61,333 nt of DNA, taken from positions 1 through 61,333 of the forward strand of contig JAAZOT010000059.1 in NCBI GenBank assembly GCA_012797605.1, given 5' to 3'. Of the stretch, positions 37,565-47,077 are shown piece after piece (the first letter of the stretch is position 1; each line of letters opens with the position of its first letter). The DNA comes from Spirochaetales bacterium. GTDB lineage: Bacteria > Spirochaetota > JAAYUW01. The position numbers and the translations under genes are program-made. The notes beneath the pieces are model-generated. The model made no database searches. It saw nothing but the letters and a program-made list of their open reading frames with translations, and was not told the origin of the DNA.

Positions 37565-38173
37565 TTAACCTCTTGCTTTCTTTTCAAATTCTACAATCAT
37601 ATTTGCAAAATCAATTATTGAATTGAAAACCAGGACTTTTCCTTCCTCTTCAAGCATTTCAATTTTACTAAAATCCTCGTAAATTCTTTTATCTTTATAT
37701 AAATAATCATATCTATGAATTATAACTGGAATTATCGAACAATTTTGAGCAAAATATATATCTGAAAGTCTATCTCCTAAATAAAAAGTGGATTTTTGAT
37801 CAATGTTAAACATCGCCCTAAGTCTTTCGAAAAGACCTTTCGAAGGTTTTCTACAGTTGCAATAATATTCAGGAAGATGAGGACAATAAAAAAATCCATC
37901 GAAATTGAAGTTATAATTTTTAGTAAGATATAAATTTAAGTTTATGTAATTTGATAAGAGTGTTTTCTCTTCAAAATTACCTTTTGAAATTCCCGATTGA
38001 TTAGATATTATAAATAGATTAAAGCCATTTTGTTTAAGCTTAATACAGGATGGTATCACATCTTCAAAGAAATATTTAACTTCAAAGGCAGGACTATAAA
38101 CTTGATCCTGCATTAAAGTATCATCTTTATCAAAAATAATTGCCTTTAATTTCTGCATAACAATATATATCAT
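37565..38173 (-). CDS. HAD-family phosphatase (GmhB-like)
   Basis: A 202-residue HAD hydrolase. The nucleophile motif is IFDKDDTL, a threonine/serine motif II is in FLYIISNQSGIS-like residues, and motif IV is GDRLSDIYFA. The CPHLPEYYCNCRKP segment gives the Cys/His zinc site of GmhB, which removes the C7 phosphate of heptose bisphosphates in LPS core synthesis. Histidinol-phosphatase N-terminal domains are close relatives, so the exact substrate is open. Two in-frame ATGs (38173 and 38158) exist and neither has a clear ribosome binding site. Confidence 0.75.
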   Translation of the reverse strand: MIYIVMQKLKAIIFDKDDTLMQDQVYSPAFEVKYFFEDVIPSCIKLKQNGFNLFIISNQSGISKGNFEEKTLLSNYINLNLYLTKNYNFNFDGFFYCPHLPEYYCNCRKPSKGLFERLRAMFNIDQKSTFYLGDRLSDIYFAQNCSIIPVIIHRYDYLYKDKRIYEDFSKIEMLEEEGKVLVFNSIIDFANMIVEFEKKARG

Positions 38174-38245
38174 TAAAAGAAAAAAAGTGAAGAATGTAAT
38201 TATGAAAATTATATAAATTTTAAGAATTGCTTTTAATCTTATAGT

Positions 38246-38797
38246 TTATTTATATATATTATAGGAATATATCTTTTCTATCTCTTTTCTCTTTTTTTCC
38301 TTAGGCATTTGATCAGTAAAACCTAAAGCAATAAGAACTATTATTTTTCTATTAAATGGAATTTTTAGAAGTTTTTTAATTTTTTTTTCATCAAATATTC
38401 CAAGAATGCAGGTAGCCAAACCTATATCTGTCGCAGCAAGACAAAATTGCATAACGCTGCAACCAATATCGAAATTTGCGAAATTTCTACCCAAAGCTAC
38501 CTGTCCTATTGAGAGTTCAATATTTTTTGGCTCTTCTGTAACGACTATGATAGCAGATGCGTCTTTTGCAAATTGGTTAAATCTTATTTTACCTATTGTC
38601 AAATATTCGACAACTTCATTTTTTAATATAGGGTCATCAATTACAATATACTTCCAAGGTTGACTATTAGAAGCTGAAGGAGCCAACCTTGCTGCTTCAA
38701 GACATCTTAATATTTTATCTCTTTCAATAACTTTATCTTTAAGAAAATTTCTACAAGAAAATCTTTTTTTAAAAAGTTCAAAAACTTCTTGATTCAT
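38246..38797 (-). CDS. Nitroreductase-family oxidoreductase
   Basis: A 183-residue protein with the FMN-binding nitroreductase fold. The N-terminal phosphate-binding pattern is KRFSCRNF, then EAARLAPSASNSQPWKY. A C-terminal GFTDQMPKEKKR follows. The family uses NAD(P)H to reduce nitro groups, quinones or flavins, and some members dehalogenate or make cofactors. The substrate is not evident. The gene follows the YgjV-GNAT gene by two bases. Confidence 0.88.
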   Translation of the reverse strand: MNQEVFELFKKRFSCRNFLKDKVIERDKILRCLEAARLAPSASNSQPWKYIVIDDPILKNEVVEYLTIGKIRFNQFAKDASAIIVVTEEPKNIELSIGQVALGRNFANFDIGCSVMQFCLAATDIGLATCILGIFDEKKIKKLLKIPFNRKIIVLIALGFTDQMPKEKKRKEIEKIYSYNIYK

Positions 38798-38799
38798 TT

Positions 38800-39459
38800 T
38801 TATTCCTTTAATAAATTCATTTCATAAATTTCGCCAAATTCATCTTTGTCAATTCTATTGAATCCTATTTTTTTCAAATATGATGAGTGTAAATTGTGTG
38901 ATGCATGGGTTCTAAGTTTGGTATATCCATGTTGAAAAAAATAATTTTTGTTTTTTACAAATAAAAAATCTGCAATCTTAAAATCTCTATAAGCTGGAAT
39001 AACATAATCCAAATGTATATAGTCAAAGTTCTCTTTTTTTTCAATTATAATAAGACCAGCAGGAATAAGGTCTCTTAATATAAAAAAGTATCTTATATCC
39101 TTATCTTCCAGATTATTTAATATTTTATTTTTGCTCTTAAAATCAAATAATGGAAAAAATTTATTAATGTCTTTATTGTAAAACTCAATAAATTTTTGAA
39201 GATACGATGAATTTGACAATACTTCAAGCAAAGAAAAATATTCTGAAGTTTTAGACATTTTTAAAAGAAAATATACATTGACAAGACATATAAATAAGTT
39301 AAGAAAACCAACGGGATATGATTTTATTATAAAACCATAAATAGAAAAAATTAGACTTCCAGCTAGATTAAGTATACGAAGCCATATGACAGAACTCATC
39401 ATAAGAGAGATAGCTACAATAAAAGAAGCAAGATAACCTAAAATTTCTATAATATGCAT
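38800..39459 (-). CDS. YgjV-like membrane domain fused to a GNAT-like domain
   Basis: A 219-residue protein. The first 75 residues are three transmembrane helices resembling the YgjV inner-membrane family. The rest looks like an N-acetyltransferase (GNAT) fold. HLDYVIPAYRDFKIADFLF, near 150, resembles the V-x-P-x-x-R acetyl-CoA region, and the C-terminal HNLHSSYLKKIGF resembles the NxxSxxLYxKxGF ending. It probably acetylates something at the membrane. The GNAT assignment is moderate because the Q/RxxGxG/A loop is not canonical. Confidence 0.65.
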   Translation of the reverse strand: MHIIEILGYLASFIVAISLMMSSVIWLRILNLAGSLIFSIYGFIIKSYPVGFLNLFICLVNVYFLLKMSKTSEYFSLLEVLSNSSYLQKFIEFYNKDINKFFPLFDFKSKNKILNNLEDKDIRYFFILRDLIPAGLIIIEKKENFDYIHLDYVIPAYRDFKIADFLFVKNKNYFFQHGYTKLRTHASHNLHSSYLKKIGFNRIDKDEFGEIYEMNLLKE

Positions 39460-39565
39460 TTAAATTCCTATTTTTCAAAAATTTAATTAATTTTTTATTT
39501 TTATCAAAATAAAATTATTTGATTTTTCAAAATTTTAACGAATAATTTATTAAAGGTAGTTAAAA

Positions 39566-40624
39566 ATGATTCGAACTTCACAGTTCCAGTTTAAAAAAGT
39601 AAAAAAAGATAGTTTCTTGTTTTCTATTACTATATTTCTAATCTTGTTATTTTCTTTTTCCTTCTTTTCTCAGACAGTACCGAAAGCGATAAAATTTCCA
39701 GAAAATGCTAAGGGAAATTATTTTGTAAAAGTTTTTTATGAAAAAGATGGTGAACTTTTCAATTTTTATTCTGTAAATCTTTTTGAGGTTCCTTTTCAAC
39801 TTAAGGTTTATATAGGTAATTTGAGTTTATTCAAATATTCAGAATCTTTTCCTTTTTACTTTATTTCAAAAGCAAAAGAAGGGAAAAAGTTTTTATTTTC
39901 ATTAAAAACAAATGAAAAAATAGAACCAAAATTCTGGCTTGAAATATGCGTAGGTGATCCTTTATCATCATCTATGGATAATTATATTTATACCCTTCCC
40001 TATGAACATAATAAAGAATTCTTTGTTTATCAAGGATACAATTCAAATTTTACTCATAAGGGCTCTGCATCATACTCGATCGATTTTTCTATGCCTATTG
40101 GAACACCTATTTGCGCGGTGAGAGATGGTATAGTATACAATGTTGTAGATAATAATAATAAAAGTGGTCTTTCAAGTTATTATGCTAAATATTCTAATTT
40201 TATTTCAATATATCATCCAGATGGGACTTATTCAATTTATGCTCATATAAAATATAAAGGAAGCATAGTTAAAGTTGGTGAAAAGGTAAAATCTGGACAA
40301 ATCATTGGGTATTCAGGAAATACTGGAAGAACAAGTGGACCACATTTGCATCTTCAGATAAATTTACCAACATACATGTCACACAAAAGTGTACCTGTGC
40401 CCTTTTTAGATATAGATGGAAATGGTTACTATATCAAAGAGGGTAAAACTTATAGATCAATTCATATTGAATATCTTACAGAACCAGCCTATCAAAACTT
40501 TTTAAATAATATTAATTCTCAATTTGCTCTTTTCCCATTTATATATTATGTAAAACCAAGACATCAACCTTTACTTGACGATGATACAATAATAAATTAT
40601 CCAGAAGAAGAATTTGAAGATTAA
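39566..40624 (+). CDS. M23-family metallopeptidase (LytM-type)
   Basis: A 352-residue protein with an N-terminal export signal or anchor (about 20-38). A domain to about 155 has no recognised family. The LytM peptidase domain is at about 160-290. The zinc ligands are in FTHKGSASYSIDF (H and D) and in SGPHLHLQ (H-x-H), with GYSGNTGRTS before the latter. It should cut peptidoglycan crosslinks or peptide bridges in the periplasm, or be a regulator of another hydrolase. The active site looks complete. Confidence 0.85.
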   Translation: MIRTSQFQFKKVKKDSFLFSITIFLILLFSFSFFSQTVPKAIKFPENAKGNYFVKVFYEKDGELFNFYSVNLFEVPFQLKVYIGNLSLFKYSESFPFYFISKAKEGKKFLFSLKTNEKIEPKFWLEICVGDPLSSSMDNYIYTLPYEHNKEFFVYQGYNSNFTHKGSASYSIDFSMPIGTPICAVRDGIVYNVVDNNNKSGLSSYYAKYSNFISIYHPDGTYSIYAHIKYKGSIVKVGEKVKSGQIIGYSGNTGRTSGPHLHLQINLPTYMSHKSVPVPFLDIDGNGYYIKEGKTYRSIHIEYLTEPAYQNFLNNINSQFALFPFIYYVKPRHQPLLDDDTIINYPEEEFED

Positions 40625-40635
40625 TTATACTTCTC

Positions 40636-40666
40636 TATTTTAATCCTTTCTTATTTTAATCCTTTC
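40636..40666. repeat. 16-bp tandem duplication at a gene 3' end
   Basis: TATTTTAATCCTTTC occurs at 40636-40650 and 40652-40666, a 16-base period. The second copy covers the stop codon and last codons of the minus-strand glycosyltransferase-like gene. Confidence 0.85.
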
Positions 40667-42117
40667 GCAATTTTTATCACATTAATAGCTCCATCATAAA
40701 TACCGATTTTTTTGTTTTTTACTATATTTTCACAAAATAAAGGTATTAAATCATCTTCTTCTATCAAAAGAGAAAGAGCTTGTAAAACTTGTCCTTCTTG
40801 TGAACATTCTATAGTTCCATCCCCTATTTCAGCAGATCTTATAGCTCCCCAAGCTTCATGCCCTCCAACTCTATGAATAAAAAGCTTAGGAACTGGATAA
40901 TAACTTAATTCACTTGGTTTTGTTATTAAAATATCACTAAATCTCATTAAAAGATTAGTAAAGTATACCGCTGAGAAAATATCTTTATCATAAAATAAAA
41001 TTATTTCGGCTTTATTTAAATCTTCTATTTCATTTTCAAAAAAATCTTTTGCACTTTCAAGATTTTCATATTTTCTATATTTCATATCAAAACTTTTAAG
41101 CAAATTCTCGATCTCATTTTTTCTATCAATATGGTCTCCACAGTTTATAAAAAGGCTTAATTTATCTTTTTTTGTATATTTTATAGATTCACTTATTATT
41201 TTTAATATAAGATTTTTTTGTGCTCCAGCTCCACCAATAGATATAAGGGTTCTTCTTGGCGCTTTATTTTTTACTCTTTCTATCCTTTTTTGACAATCAT
41301 GTTCAACATTTTCAAGTATCTCATAATCTACATAATGTCCAACGAGAGATATTTGATCAGCTGGAATTGGATTTAATATCTGATTTTTTTCTCCCATTTC
41401 TCGTAAAATCCTATAACCAAAATAACTAGAAGGTCCTTGGATACAATGTTTTGAACCAGGAGCAAGATGAAGAGCCATTGGCCAATTGTCAACTATTGCA
41501 TTAACAACATTTGAAAAACCAGCATGAATCGCAGCTTGTGCAGGCCATCCATGAGCAGCAACAAATGGAAAATTTTTAGGAAGAGAATTTAAAACAGGTG
41601 CAAAAAGTTCAGTCATATTTAAATCATCTAAATTATAAGTTAATTTTTTGAAACCTATTGAATTAAGTGGTTCCCAATATAATTTATCAAAAATTGGGAA
41701 TTGTTGTGACAATCTTGAACCTAAAGAATATAGTGAATTCAAATGAGCTATTATTTTACTAGCACAGGAACCTTTTACATTCATAAAATCGAGCCAATAT
41801 GGTGTAAAACCAAGAATTTTGGCAGCAGAAGAAAAAGCTAAAGACAATCTATAATGTCCATAACCCATTCTGATAGTTCCAATTATTACTCCTTTATTTA
41901 AATCTAGATCTTCTATTTTTTGTTCAAATTTTTCTATATTTTTGTTAACTAAAACCTTTATACCAAAATTCTCAGTCACAAGATTATTTATACTTATTGG
42001 GCAAAGTTCTATTTTTTCATTTGGAACACCAAATTTTTTTTCTAGCTTTTTCTTTTTTGAAATTGAATTTTTAACCTTTTTATCCGAAAATTTGTTTCCA
42101 AAAATATTATCTATCAT
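40651..42117 (-). CDS. Glycosyltransferase-like protein (MGDG-synthase/MurG-like fold)
   Basis: A 488-residue protein. The GTIRMGYGHYRLSLAF segment near residue 85 resembles the GxGH...A acceptor-side motif of MGDG synthase and MurG. RTLISIGGAGAQKN resembles the start of the donor half, and TKPSELSYYPVPK aligns with the donor-binding region of GT28 enzymes. It therefore probably transfers a sugar to a lipid or related acceptor. No signal or membrane segment is clear. It could equally be a divergent family of unknown function. It has no operon partner on its strand. Confidence 0.6.
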   Translation of the reverse strand: MIDNIFGNKFSDKKVKNSISKKKKLEKKFGVPNEKIELCPISINNLVTENFGIKVLVNKNIEKFEQKIEDLDLNKGVIIGTIRMGYGHYRLSLAFSSAAKILGFTPYWLDFMNVKGSCASKIIAHLNSLYSLGSRLSQQFPIFDKLYWEPLNSIGFKKLTYNLDDLNMTELFAPVLNSLPKNFPFVAAHGWPAQAAIHAGFSNVVNAIVDNWPMALHLAPGSKHCIQGPSSYFGYRILREMGEKNQILNPIPADQISLVGHYVDYEILENVEHDCQKRIERVKNKAPRRTLISIGGAGAQKNLILKIISESIKYTKKDKLSLFINCGDHIDRKNEIENLLKSFDMKYRKYENLESAKDFFENEIEDLNKAEIILFYDKDIFSAVYFTNLLMRFSDILITKPSELSYYPVPKLFIHRVGGHEAWGAIRSAEIGDGTIECSQEGQVLQALSLLIEEDDLIPLFCENIVKNKKIGIYDGAINVIKIAKGLK

Positions 42118-42303
42118 GAAACACCTCTCAAAAAATTTCTAATTAAATTATACCACTATTAAAATTAATTTCAAAGAAAACAACTTAAATTTAGTTATTT
42201 CCTAGTAATAGATGATAAAATAATTTTTAATTAAATTAATTTATAAAAATTGAAGGGATTGATTAAAATTTGATTTTAATAATAAGTTTGATAATAAAAA
42301 ATT

Positions 42304-42376
42304 CTGGGGTGTAGGGACTCGAACCCCAAACACTCGGAACCAAAATCCGATGTTCTGCCACTTGAACTACACCCCA
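42304..42376 (-). tRNA. tRNA-Gln (anticodon UUG)
   Basis: On the minus strand the acceptor TGGGGTG pairs with CACCCCA, with discriminator G. The anticodon stem TCGGA/TCCGA closes loop TTTTGGT, with anticodon TTG. The T arm is GGGGTTCGAGTCCC. The CCA end is not encoded. Confidence 0.95.
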
Positions 42377-42433
42377 ACTGACATAAACAAGATAATAAAA
42401 TTTTATAAAAAAGCAAGAGGGTTTAATTTATTT

Positions 42434-43426
42434 CTATTTTCTTACTAAATTATAAGGGATCAAAAGGATATCTGGATAATAGGATTTTTTAGCGAATCTT
42501 AACTCGGCAATTCCAAGATCATCCTCTCTATTTATATATTTGTACTTTTGAAGTAGATGCTTTGAGGTAATATTATTTATTACTTGGGGAATCCCTATAT
42601 AGTTTATATCGAACTTTTCGAAATGAATGGTAGCCATATCCTGATTTTGTTTACTAAAAACAGAAAAAGCAATAATTGATGAATCAAATTCTATTATTAT
42701 TAAACCTATATCTAATTCCTTAAAATAATTGCATGAATTTTTAAGAACTTTTAATTCGATCTCTAATAATTCTTTCTCTGAACTACTATCTTTTTCTAAA
42801 TCCTTGTTTTCACTTTGTTCGACATTTTCATTTGTTCCAGTTTTTGCTTTATTTTTTGCCCACTTTTCAGCAAGTTCTACACATCTTCTAAATTCCTTAC
42901 AATCACTATTGGATCTATCTAAAATTGTCACATTAAATTTAGGATAATATCTCATGAATTGAGATATTAAATTCCTTTTCTTATGGAACTTTCTACCACT
43001 CAAAAGAGCAAGTTTCTCAGTAAAATAAATATAGTTTGCATTATCTTTTGATTCAATCAGATTAAAAAATTTATTTAAACTTTTTTCATTTTGGTTTTGG
43101 ACTTCAAGGTTTCTTATATAATCTTCATCAAAAAAGCAAAAATTCCCCGATAAATTAGAAGAAATAAATGAATCAGATACATACAAAATTTCATTTAGAG
43201 AAAAAGGTTCACCTACAGGCTTAAAAATAAAATCTGTTGATTTATTATATATAATTAATCTTTCTTCATAGATAGTCCAATAATAATCGTACACTATTGA
43301 CCAAGAAAGAAGATTAAATAGATTTAAATCACAAAATTGTTGTGGAAACTTTTGAAAATAATCTAGAAATACTTCTTTATCCTTTATGTCGATCTTTTTA
43401 AATTCACCTATATTTTTAATTATCAT
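42434..43426 (-). CDS. DUF2156-domain protein
   Basis: A 330-residue protein resembling the DUF2156 family. DLNLFNLLSWSIVYDY lies near the start, and a GNAT-like core follows at about 130-320. The family includes the C-terminal domain of phosphatidylglycerol lysyltransferases, which use aminoacyl-tRNA. No membrane domain is present here, and the function of the soluble members is not established. A Glu/Lys/Ser-rich insertion lies around residues 200-225. It overlaps the adjacent GNAT gene by 11 bases. Confidence 0.75.
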   Translation of the reverse strand: MIIKNIGEFKKIDIKDKEVFLDYFQKFPQQFCDLNLFNLLSWSIVYDYYWTIYEERLIIYNKSTDFIFKPVGEPFSLNEILYVSDSFISSNLSGNFCFFDEDYIRNLEVQNQNEKSLNKFFNLIESKDNANYIYFTEKLALLSGRKFHKKRNLISQFMRYYPKFNVTILDRSNSDCKEFRRCVELAEKWAKNKAKTGTNENVEQSENKDLEKDSSSEKELLEIELKVLKNSCNYFKELDIGLIIIEFDSSIIAFSVFSKQNQDMATIHFEKFDINYIGIPQVINNITSKHLLQKYKYINREDDLGIAELRFAKKSYYPDILLIPYNLVRK

Positions 43427-43859
43427 TTTCTTCCTTTAATAAGTTACCTTTAAATATCATTGGTATAAAACCTTCCATATTTTCAAAACCAATTTTCTTA
43501 TAGAATTCAGAAGAATCAGGAGTTGAAATAAGTGCGATCCAGTTAATTTTTTTAATCTTAAGGTAATTTAATATGTAAAGAACAAGCTTTTTTCCAATCC
43601 CTTTTTTTCTAAAATTTTTTGATACTACAACATCTTGAATATATGCATCAGAAACCTTATCAGATATTGCTCTACCTATACCGACAAGCTGTTTATTATA
43701 AAAAGCTCCAATAAAAATTAGACTATTTTTGATGATCTTCTTGACTCTATTTGGATCTTTTTCATCTTCATCATTCCACCAACCAGCCTCTTTATATAAT
43801 GAAATAACTTCTTCTGATTTTATTTTTTTAATAATTTTTATTTTTATCTGTTCTCTCAT
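43416..43859 (-). CDS. GNAT-family N-acetyltransferase
   Basis: A protein of about 147 residues. The acetyl-CoA loop is VVSKNFRKKGIGKKLV (R/QxxGxG/A) and the C-terminal ending is EFYKKIGFENM. It transfers an acetyl group to an amine; the substrate is unknown. The ATG at 43859 is used. An in-frame TTG at 43877 has no better ribosome binding site. It follows ruvB closely, so it may be co-transcribed with the ruv genes. Confidence 0.83.
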   Translation of the reverse strand: MREQIKIKIIKKIKSEEVISLYKEAGWWNDEDEKDPNRVKKIIKNSLIFIGAFYNKQLVGIGRAISDKVSDAYIQDVVVSKNFRKKGIGKKLVLYILNYLKIKKINWIALISTPDSSEFYKKIGFENMEGFIPMIFKGNLLKEENDN

Positions 43860-43881
43860 GTATCTGTTCTTAACCAAGATA

Positions 43882-44943
43882 TTAAAACAAACTATCCTTC
43901 TCTTTTATTTTTTCCCCAAGAAGTTCATATGCCTTTTGATTTGCTACCCTACCCTTTGGAGTTCTTTTTATATAACCCATCTGTATTAAAAATGGTTCAT
44001 AAAAATCTTCTATTGTTCTCGTATCTTCTCCAATCGATACAGCCAAGGCATTTAAACCAACTGGGCCACCACCATAGTCTTCAATAATTGTTTTTAAAAG
44101 TTTAATATCATTCAAATCAAGCCCTTCCTCTGTTATCCCAAGTTCATGTAAAGTTTCTTTTACTATCTCGTCAAAAATCTCCTTTTTATTCTTATATGTA
44201 GCAAAATCACATACTCTTTTAACAAGATGAAGAGCTATTCTTGGCGTTCCACGACTGCATCTTGCTATATGTAGAGCAGCTTCAGAATTAACATTAAATC
44301 CAAGTTTAGTAAAAGCATTTTGGACAATTATTAGCATCGAGTCTATTGAATAATAATCTAATTTTAATATAAGACCGAACCTACTTCTAAGGGGTTTGGA
44401 AATATTTCCAGCCAATGTTGTTGCACCAATAAGGGTAAATGGTGGTAGATTTATCTTTATGCTTTTAGCTGTAGCTCCCTTACCTATGATAACATCTATA
44501 TGATAATCTTCCATGGCAGGAAATAGTATTTCTTCTAGATTTATTTTCAATCTATGTATCTCATCAATAAAGATAAAATCATTTGATCTAATAGAAGATA
44601 GTATCGCAGCGAGATCGCCAGATTTTTCAACTGTTGGTGCGGATATTATTTTTATGTTAGAATTCATCTCTTTTGCAATTATTTGAGCTAAAGTTGTCTT
44701 GCCAAGTCCAGCTGGTCCATAAAAAAGGATATGGTCCAACTGTTTTCCTTTGGCTTTTGCTGCTGAAATGGCAATTGTGAGCTGCTTTTTAACATGATTT
44801 TGACCTATAAAATCCTCGAGTTTTTCTGGTCTTTGGATTATATTAATTCTTTCATCTTTTTGAAAAATCTTTTGAGGTTTTTCTTCATTTATCATTTTCA
44901 GATTCGATTTTTTTATTCCATTTTTTTTTTTGTTATCTGGCAA
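43882..44943 (-). CDS. ruvB: Holliday junction DNA helicase RuvB
   Basis: A 353-residue AAA+ motor. Walker A is GPAGLGKTT and Walker B is FIFIDEIHR. Sensor 1 is GATTLAGNISKPLRSRFG, with the arginine finger nearby. The C-terminal winged helix ends GYIKRTPKGRVAN. It drives branch migration with RuvA. The Lys/Asn-rich leader of about 25 residues is longer than in E. coli. It is separated from ruvA by 150 bases that include a tandem repeat. Confidence 0.97.
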   Translation of the reverse strand: MPDNKKKNGIKKSNLKMINEEKPQKIFQKDERINIIQRPEKLEDFIGQNHVKKQLTIAISAAKAKGKQLDHILFYGPAGLGKTTLAQIIAKEMNSNIKIISAPTVEKSGDLAAILSSIRSNDFIFIDEIHRLKINLEEILFPAMEDYHIDVIIGKGATAKSIKINLPPFTLIGATTLAGNISKPLRSRFGLILKLDYYSIDSMLIIVQNAFTKLGFNVNSEAALHIARCSRGTPRIALHLVKRVCDFATYKNKKEIFDEIVKETLHELGITEEGLDLNDIKLLKTIIEDYGGGPVGLNALAVSIGEDTRTIEDFYEPFLIQMGYIKRTPKGRVANQKAYELLGEKIKEKDSLF

Positions 44944-44981
44944 TTTATTTTAATTTCACTATTTAATATCTTCTATCTCGT

Positions 44982-45044
44982 ATTTCTTATTATTTTTCTG
45001 ATTATTTCTTATTATATTTCTTTTATTTTTCTTATTATTTTTCT
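44982..45044. repeat. Imperfect tandem repeat upstream of ruvB
   Basis: About three imperfect units of 22-23 bases, rich in TTTCTTATTATT, fill this interval between ruvA and ruvB. No promoter is obvious within it. Confidence 0.6.
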
Positions 45045-45093
45045 CGCAAATTAATCTTGTTTTTTATAAAAATACCACCAATAAAAATAGTCT

Positions 45094-45687
45094 CTATTGA
45101 AACTTAGATAACAGTGATAAAATGCTTTTAAAAGCATCTTCAAATTCCATCTCTTCAATTTTTTTACTGCTCTGTTTTCTAAAATTATTAATTGCCTTTT
45201 CTATTTCTAATTTAGAAAATCCAAGTGTTTGAAGACCCTCTACTAGTTCATTTATTATCGAAATGTTTCTGGTGGATAATTTGCCCAATTTGCCTGTAAG
45301 TTCAAGTATCACTTTTTGTGCTTGTTTTTGACCTATTCCTTTCACCTTTACAAAAAAATTTGCATCTTGATTTTCAATGGCTTCGATAAATTCTTCTGGT
45401 TTTCCGAAATTAAATATTTCAAGAGCCTTCTTAGGTCCTATTCCTTCTACTAGAATAAATTTCATGAAAAGATTTTTCTCTTCTTCTGTATAAAATCCGA
45501 ACAATGAGAGTTCATCTTCTTTAACATGAAGATATTGATATAATTTTATTTCACTTCCTAATGGATAATCTTTCAAAGCAGTATAAGTATTTAATGATAT
45601 TTTACATAGGTAACCAACACCACCAACATCAATAATGCATTTACCTATAGTAAGCTCGGTTAATTTGCCTTTAAGATAGGCATACAT
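45094..45687 (-). CDS. ruvA: Holliday junction DNA-binding protein RuvA
   Basis: A 197-residue protein with the three RuvA domains: an OB-fold N-terminus (MYAYLKGKLTEL, DVGGVGYLC), two helix-hairpin-helix motifs (EGIGPKKALEIF and KGIGQKQAQKVILEL), and a flexible C-terminal domain III. It binds the four-way junction and loads RuvB. It follows ruvC by 39 bases. Confidence 0.96.
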   Translation of the reverse strand: MYAYLKGKLTELTIGKCIIDVGGVGYLCKISLNTYTALKDYPLGSEIKLYQYLHVKEDELSLFGFYTEEEKNLFMKFILVEGIGPKKALEIFNFGKPEEFIEAIENQDANFFVKVKGIGQKQAQKVILELTGKLGKLSTRNISIINELVEGLQTLGFSKLEIEKAINNFRKQSSKKIEEMEFEDAFKSILSLLSKFQ

Positions 45688-45726
45688 AAATTCCCTTTGT
45701 AATTATGAATTTTATTCTTTTCTTAC

Positions 45727-46212
45727 TCAAAAACTAATATTATATTTTTTTATAAGATGAGTAATACCACAAGCAATAGCATCTGCAGCATCATCAGATT
45801 TTGGTGATTCTTCAAGATTAAAAAATCTTTTAACCATACTTTGAACTTGTCTTTTACTTGCTTTACCATATGAAGTAACAGAAAGCTTAATCTCTAAAGG
45901 TGTATAGTTATATACTGGTATTCCTCTTTTTTCACTGAGATAAAATATAACTCCTCTTATTTCAGAAACATGCATTGCAGTAGTTATATTTCTTATAAAA
46001 AAAAGCTGCTCGATGGCTATTTCTTGTGGATTATACTTATCACAAATAGAAAGAAAAGAATCTCCAATTTCAGCAATTCTTTTCTCAAATGATTCAATCT
46101 TAGTAGTTACAGTACCATATACTACAAGTTCTGCACAATTTTTTTCAATATCAGCATCAATTATAGAAAAACCAAGGATTGCATATCCGGGGTCGATGCT
46201 TAAAATTCTCAC
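45727..46212 (-). CDS. ruvC: Holliday junction resolvase RuvC
   Basis: A 161-residue RNase H-fold nuclease. The acidic catalytic residues are in LSIDPGYAILG, IAIEQLFFIRN, and the C-terminal SDDAADAIACG. It cuts Holliday junctions symmetrically. The start codon is GTG, three bases after the yebC stop, so translation is likely coupled. Confidence 0.96.
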   Translation of the reverse strand: MRILSIDPGYAILGFSIIDADIEKNCAELVVYGTVTTKIESFEKRIAEIGDSFLSICDKYNPQEIAIEQLFFIRNITTAMHVSEIRGVIFYLSEKRGIPVYNYTPLEIKLSVTSYGKASKRQVQSMVKRFFNLEESPKSDDAADAIACGITHLIKKYNISF

Positions 46213-46215
46213 GGA

Positions 46216-46974
46216 TTAACCTGAAGTTTGTTCATATTTTTCAATTATTGCATCATCTATGTCATAATTAGCATAAACATCCACGACATCATCATTTTCG
46301 TCTAGAACATCTAAAAGTTTTAACATCCTAATGGCTTCATTTTCATCAAGTTTAATTGTGTTATCTGGGATCATAGTTGCTTCGACAGAGGTGTATTCTA
46401 CTTTTTTTGAGTCTAGAATTTCTTTTACATTTTCTGTTTCATTAGGGTCGATATAAATTTCCCATGTGTCTTCTTTTAATGCATAATCATCTGCGTTTAT
46501 TTCTAAAGCAAGACCTTCAATATCATCTTCATTATATTTAGACTTTTCTAGAGTAATGACTCCCTTATACTTAAACATCCAACCAACACAACCATTTTCA
46601 CCAAGATTTCCACCATATTTAGATAGAGTTGCCCTTATTGCAGAGGCAGTTCTATTTTTATTATCTGTTAAAGTCTTAATCATCATTGCTACACCTGCTG
46701 GACCATAACCTTCATAAAAGATCTCTTCATAAGCTTCGCCTTGAATTTCACCAGTACCTTTTTTTATTGCTTTATCAATATTATCTTTTGGCATATTCGC
46801 AGCTCTTGCTTTTGAAACAACCGCTCTAAGTCGTGGATTCCCATTGATATCTCCACCACCTATTCGTGCTGCAACCTCAATTTCTCTAATAAATTTGGTA
46901 AAGAGTTTGCCTCTTTTAGCATCATTGGCACCTTTTTTATGCTTAATAGTTGACCACTTATTATGACCTGACAT
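46216..46974 (-). CDS. YebC/PmpR-family regulatory protein
   Basis: A 252-residue TACO1/YebC protein. The signature start is SGHNKWSTIKHKKGANDAKRGK, and ENGCVGWMF and YEGYGPAGVAMM follow. It has been described as a transcriptional regulator in some bacteria and as a translation factor that relieves proline-stretch stalling in others. Its neighbours are ruvC, ruvA and ruvB, the usual order. A GGAGG-like site precedes the ATG. Confidence 0.94.
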   Translation of the reverse strand: MSGHNKWSTIKHKKGANDAKRGKLFTKFIREIEVAARIGGGDINGNPRLRAVVSKARAANMPKDNIDKAIKKGTGEIQGEAYEEIFYEGYGPAGVAMMIKTLTDNKNRTASAIRATLSKYGGNLGENGCVGWMFKYKGVITLEKSKYNEDDIEGLALEINADDYALKEDTWEIYIDPNETENVKEILDSKKVEYTSVEATMIPDNTIKLDENEAIRMLKLLDVLDENDDVVDVYANYDIDDAIIEKYEQTSG

Positions 46975-47077
46975 TTTTCCTCCTACATAAGTAATACCAA
47001 AAATTTATATTTTTACAAGAATGTTACAATTTTATTATTTAAAATAATAATAGATCAAATCAAAAATATTACTTTTT

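Noticed and set aside
44982..45044. CRISPR-like array
   Set aside because: Units are imperfect, contiguous, without spacers, and low in complexity; no cas gene is nearby.
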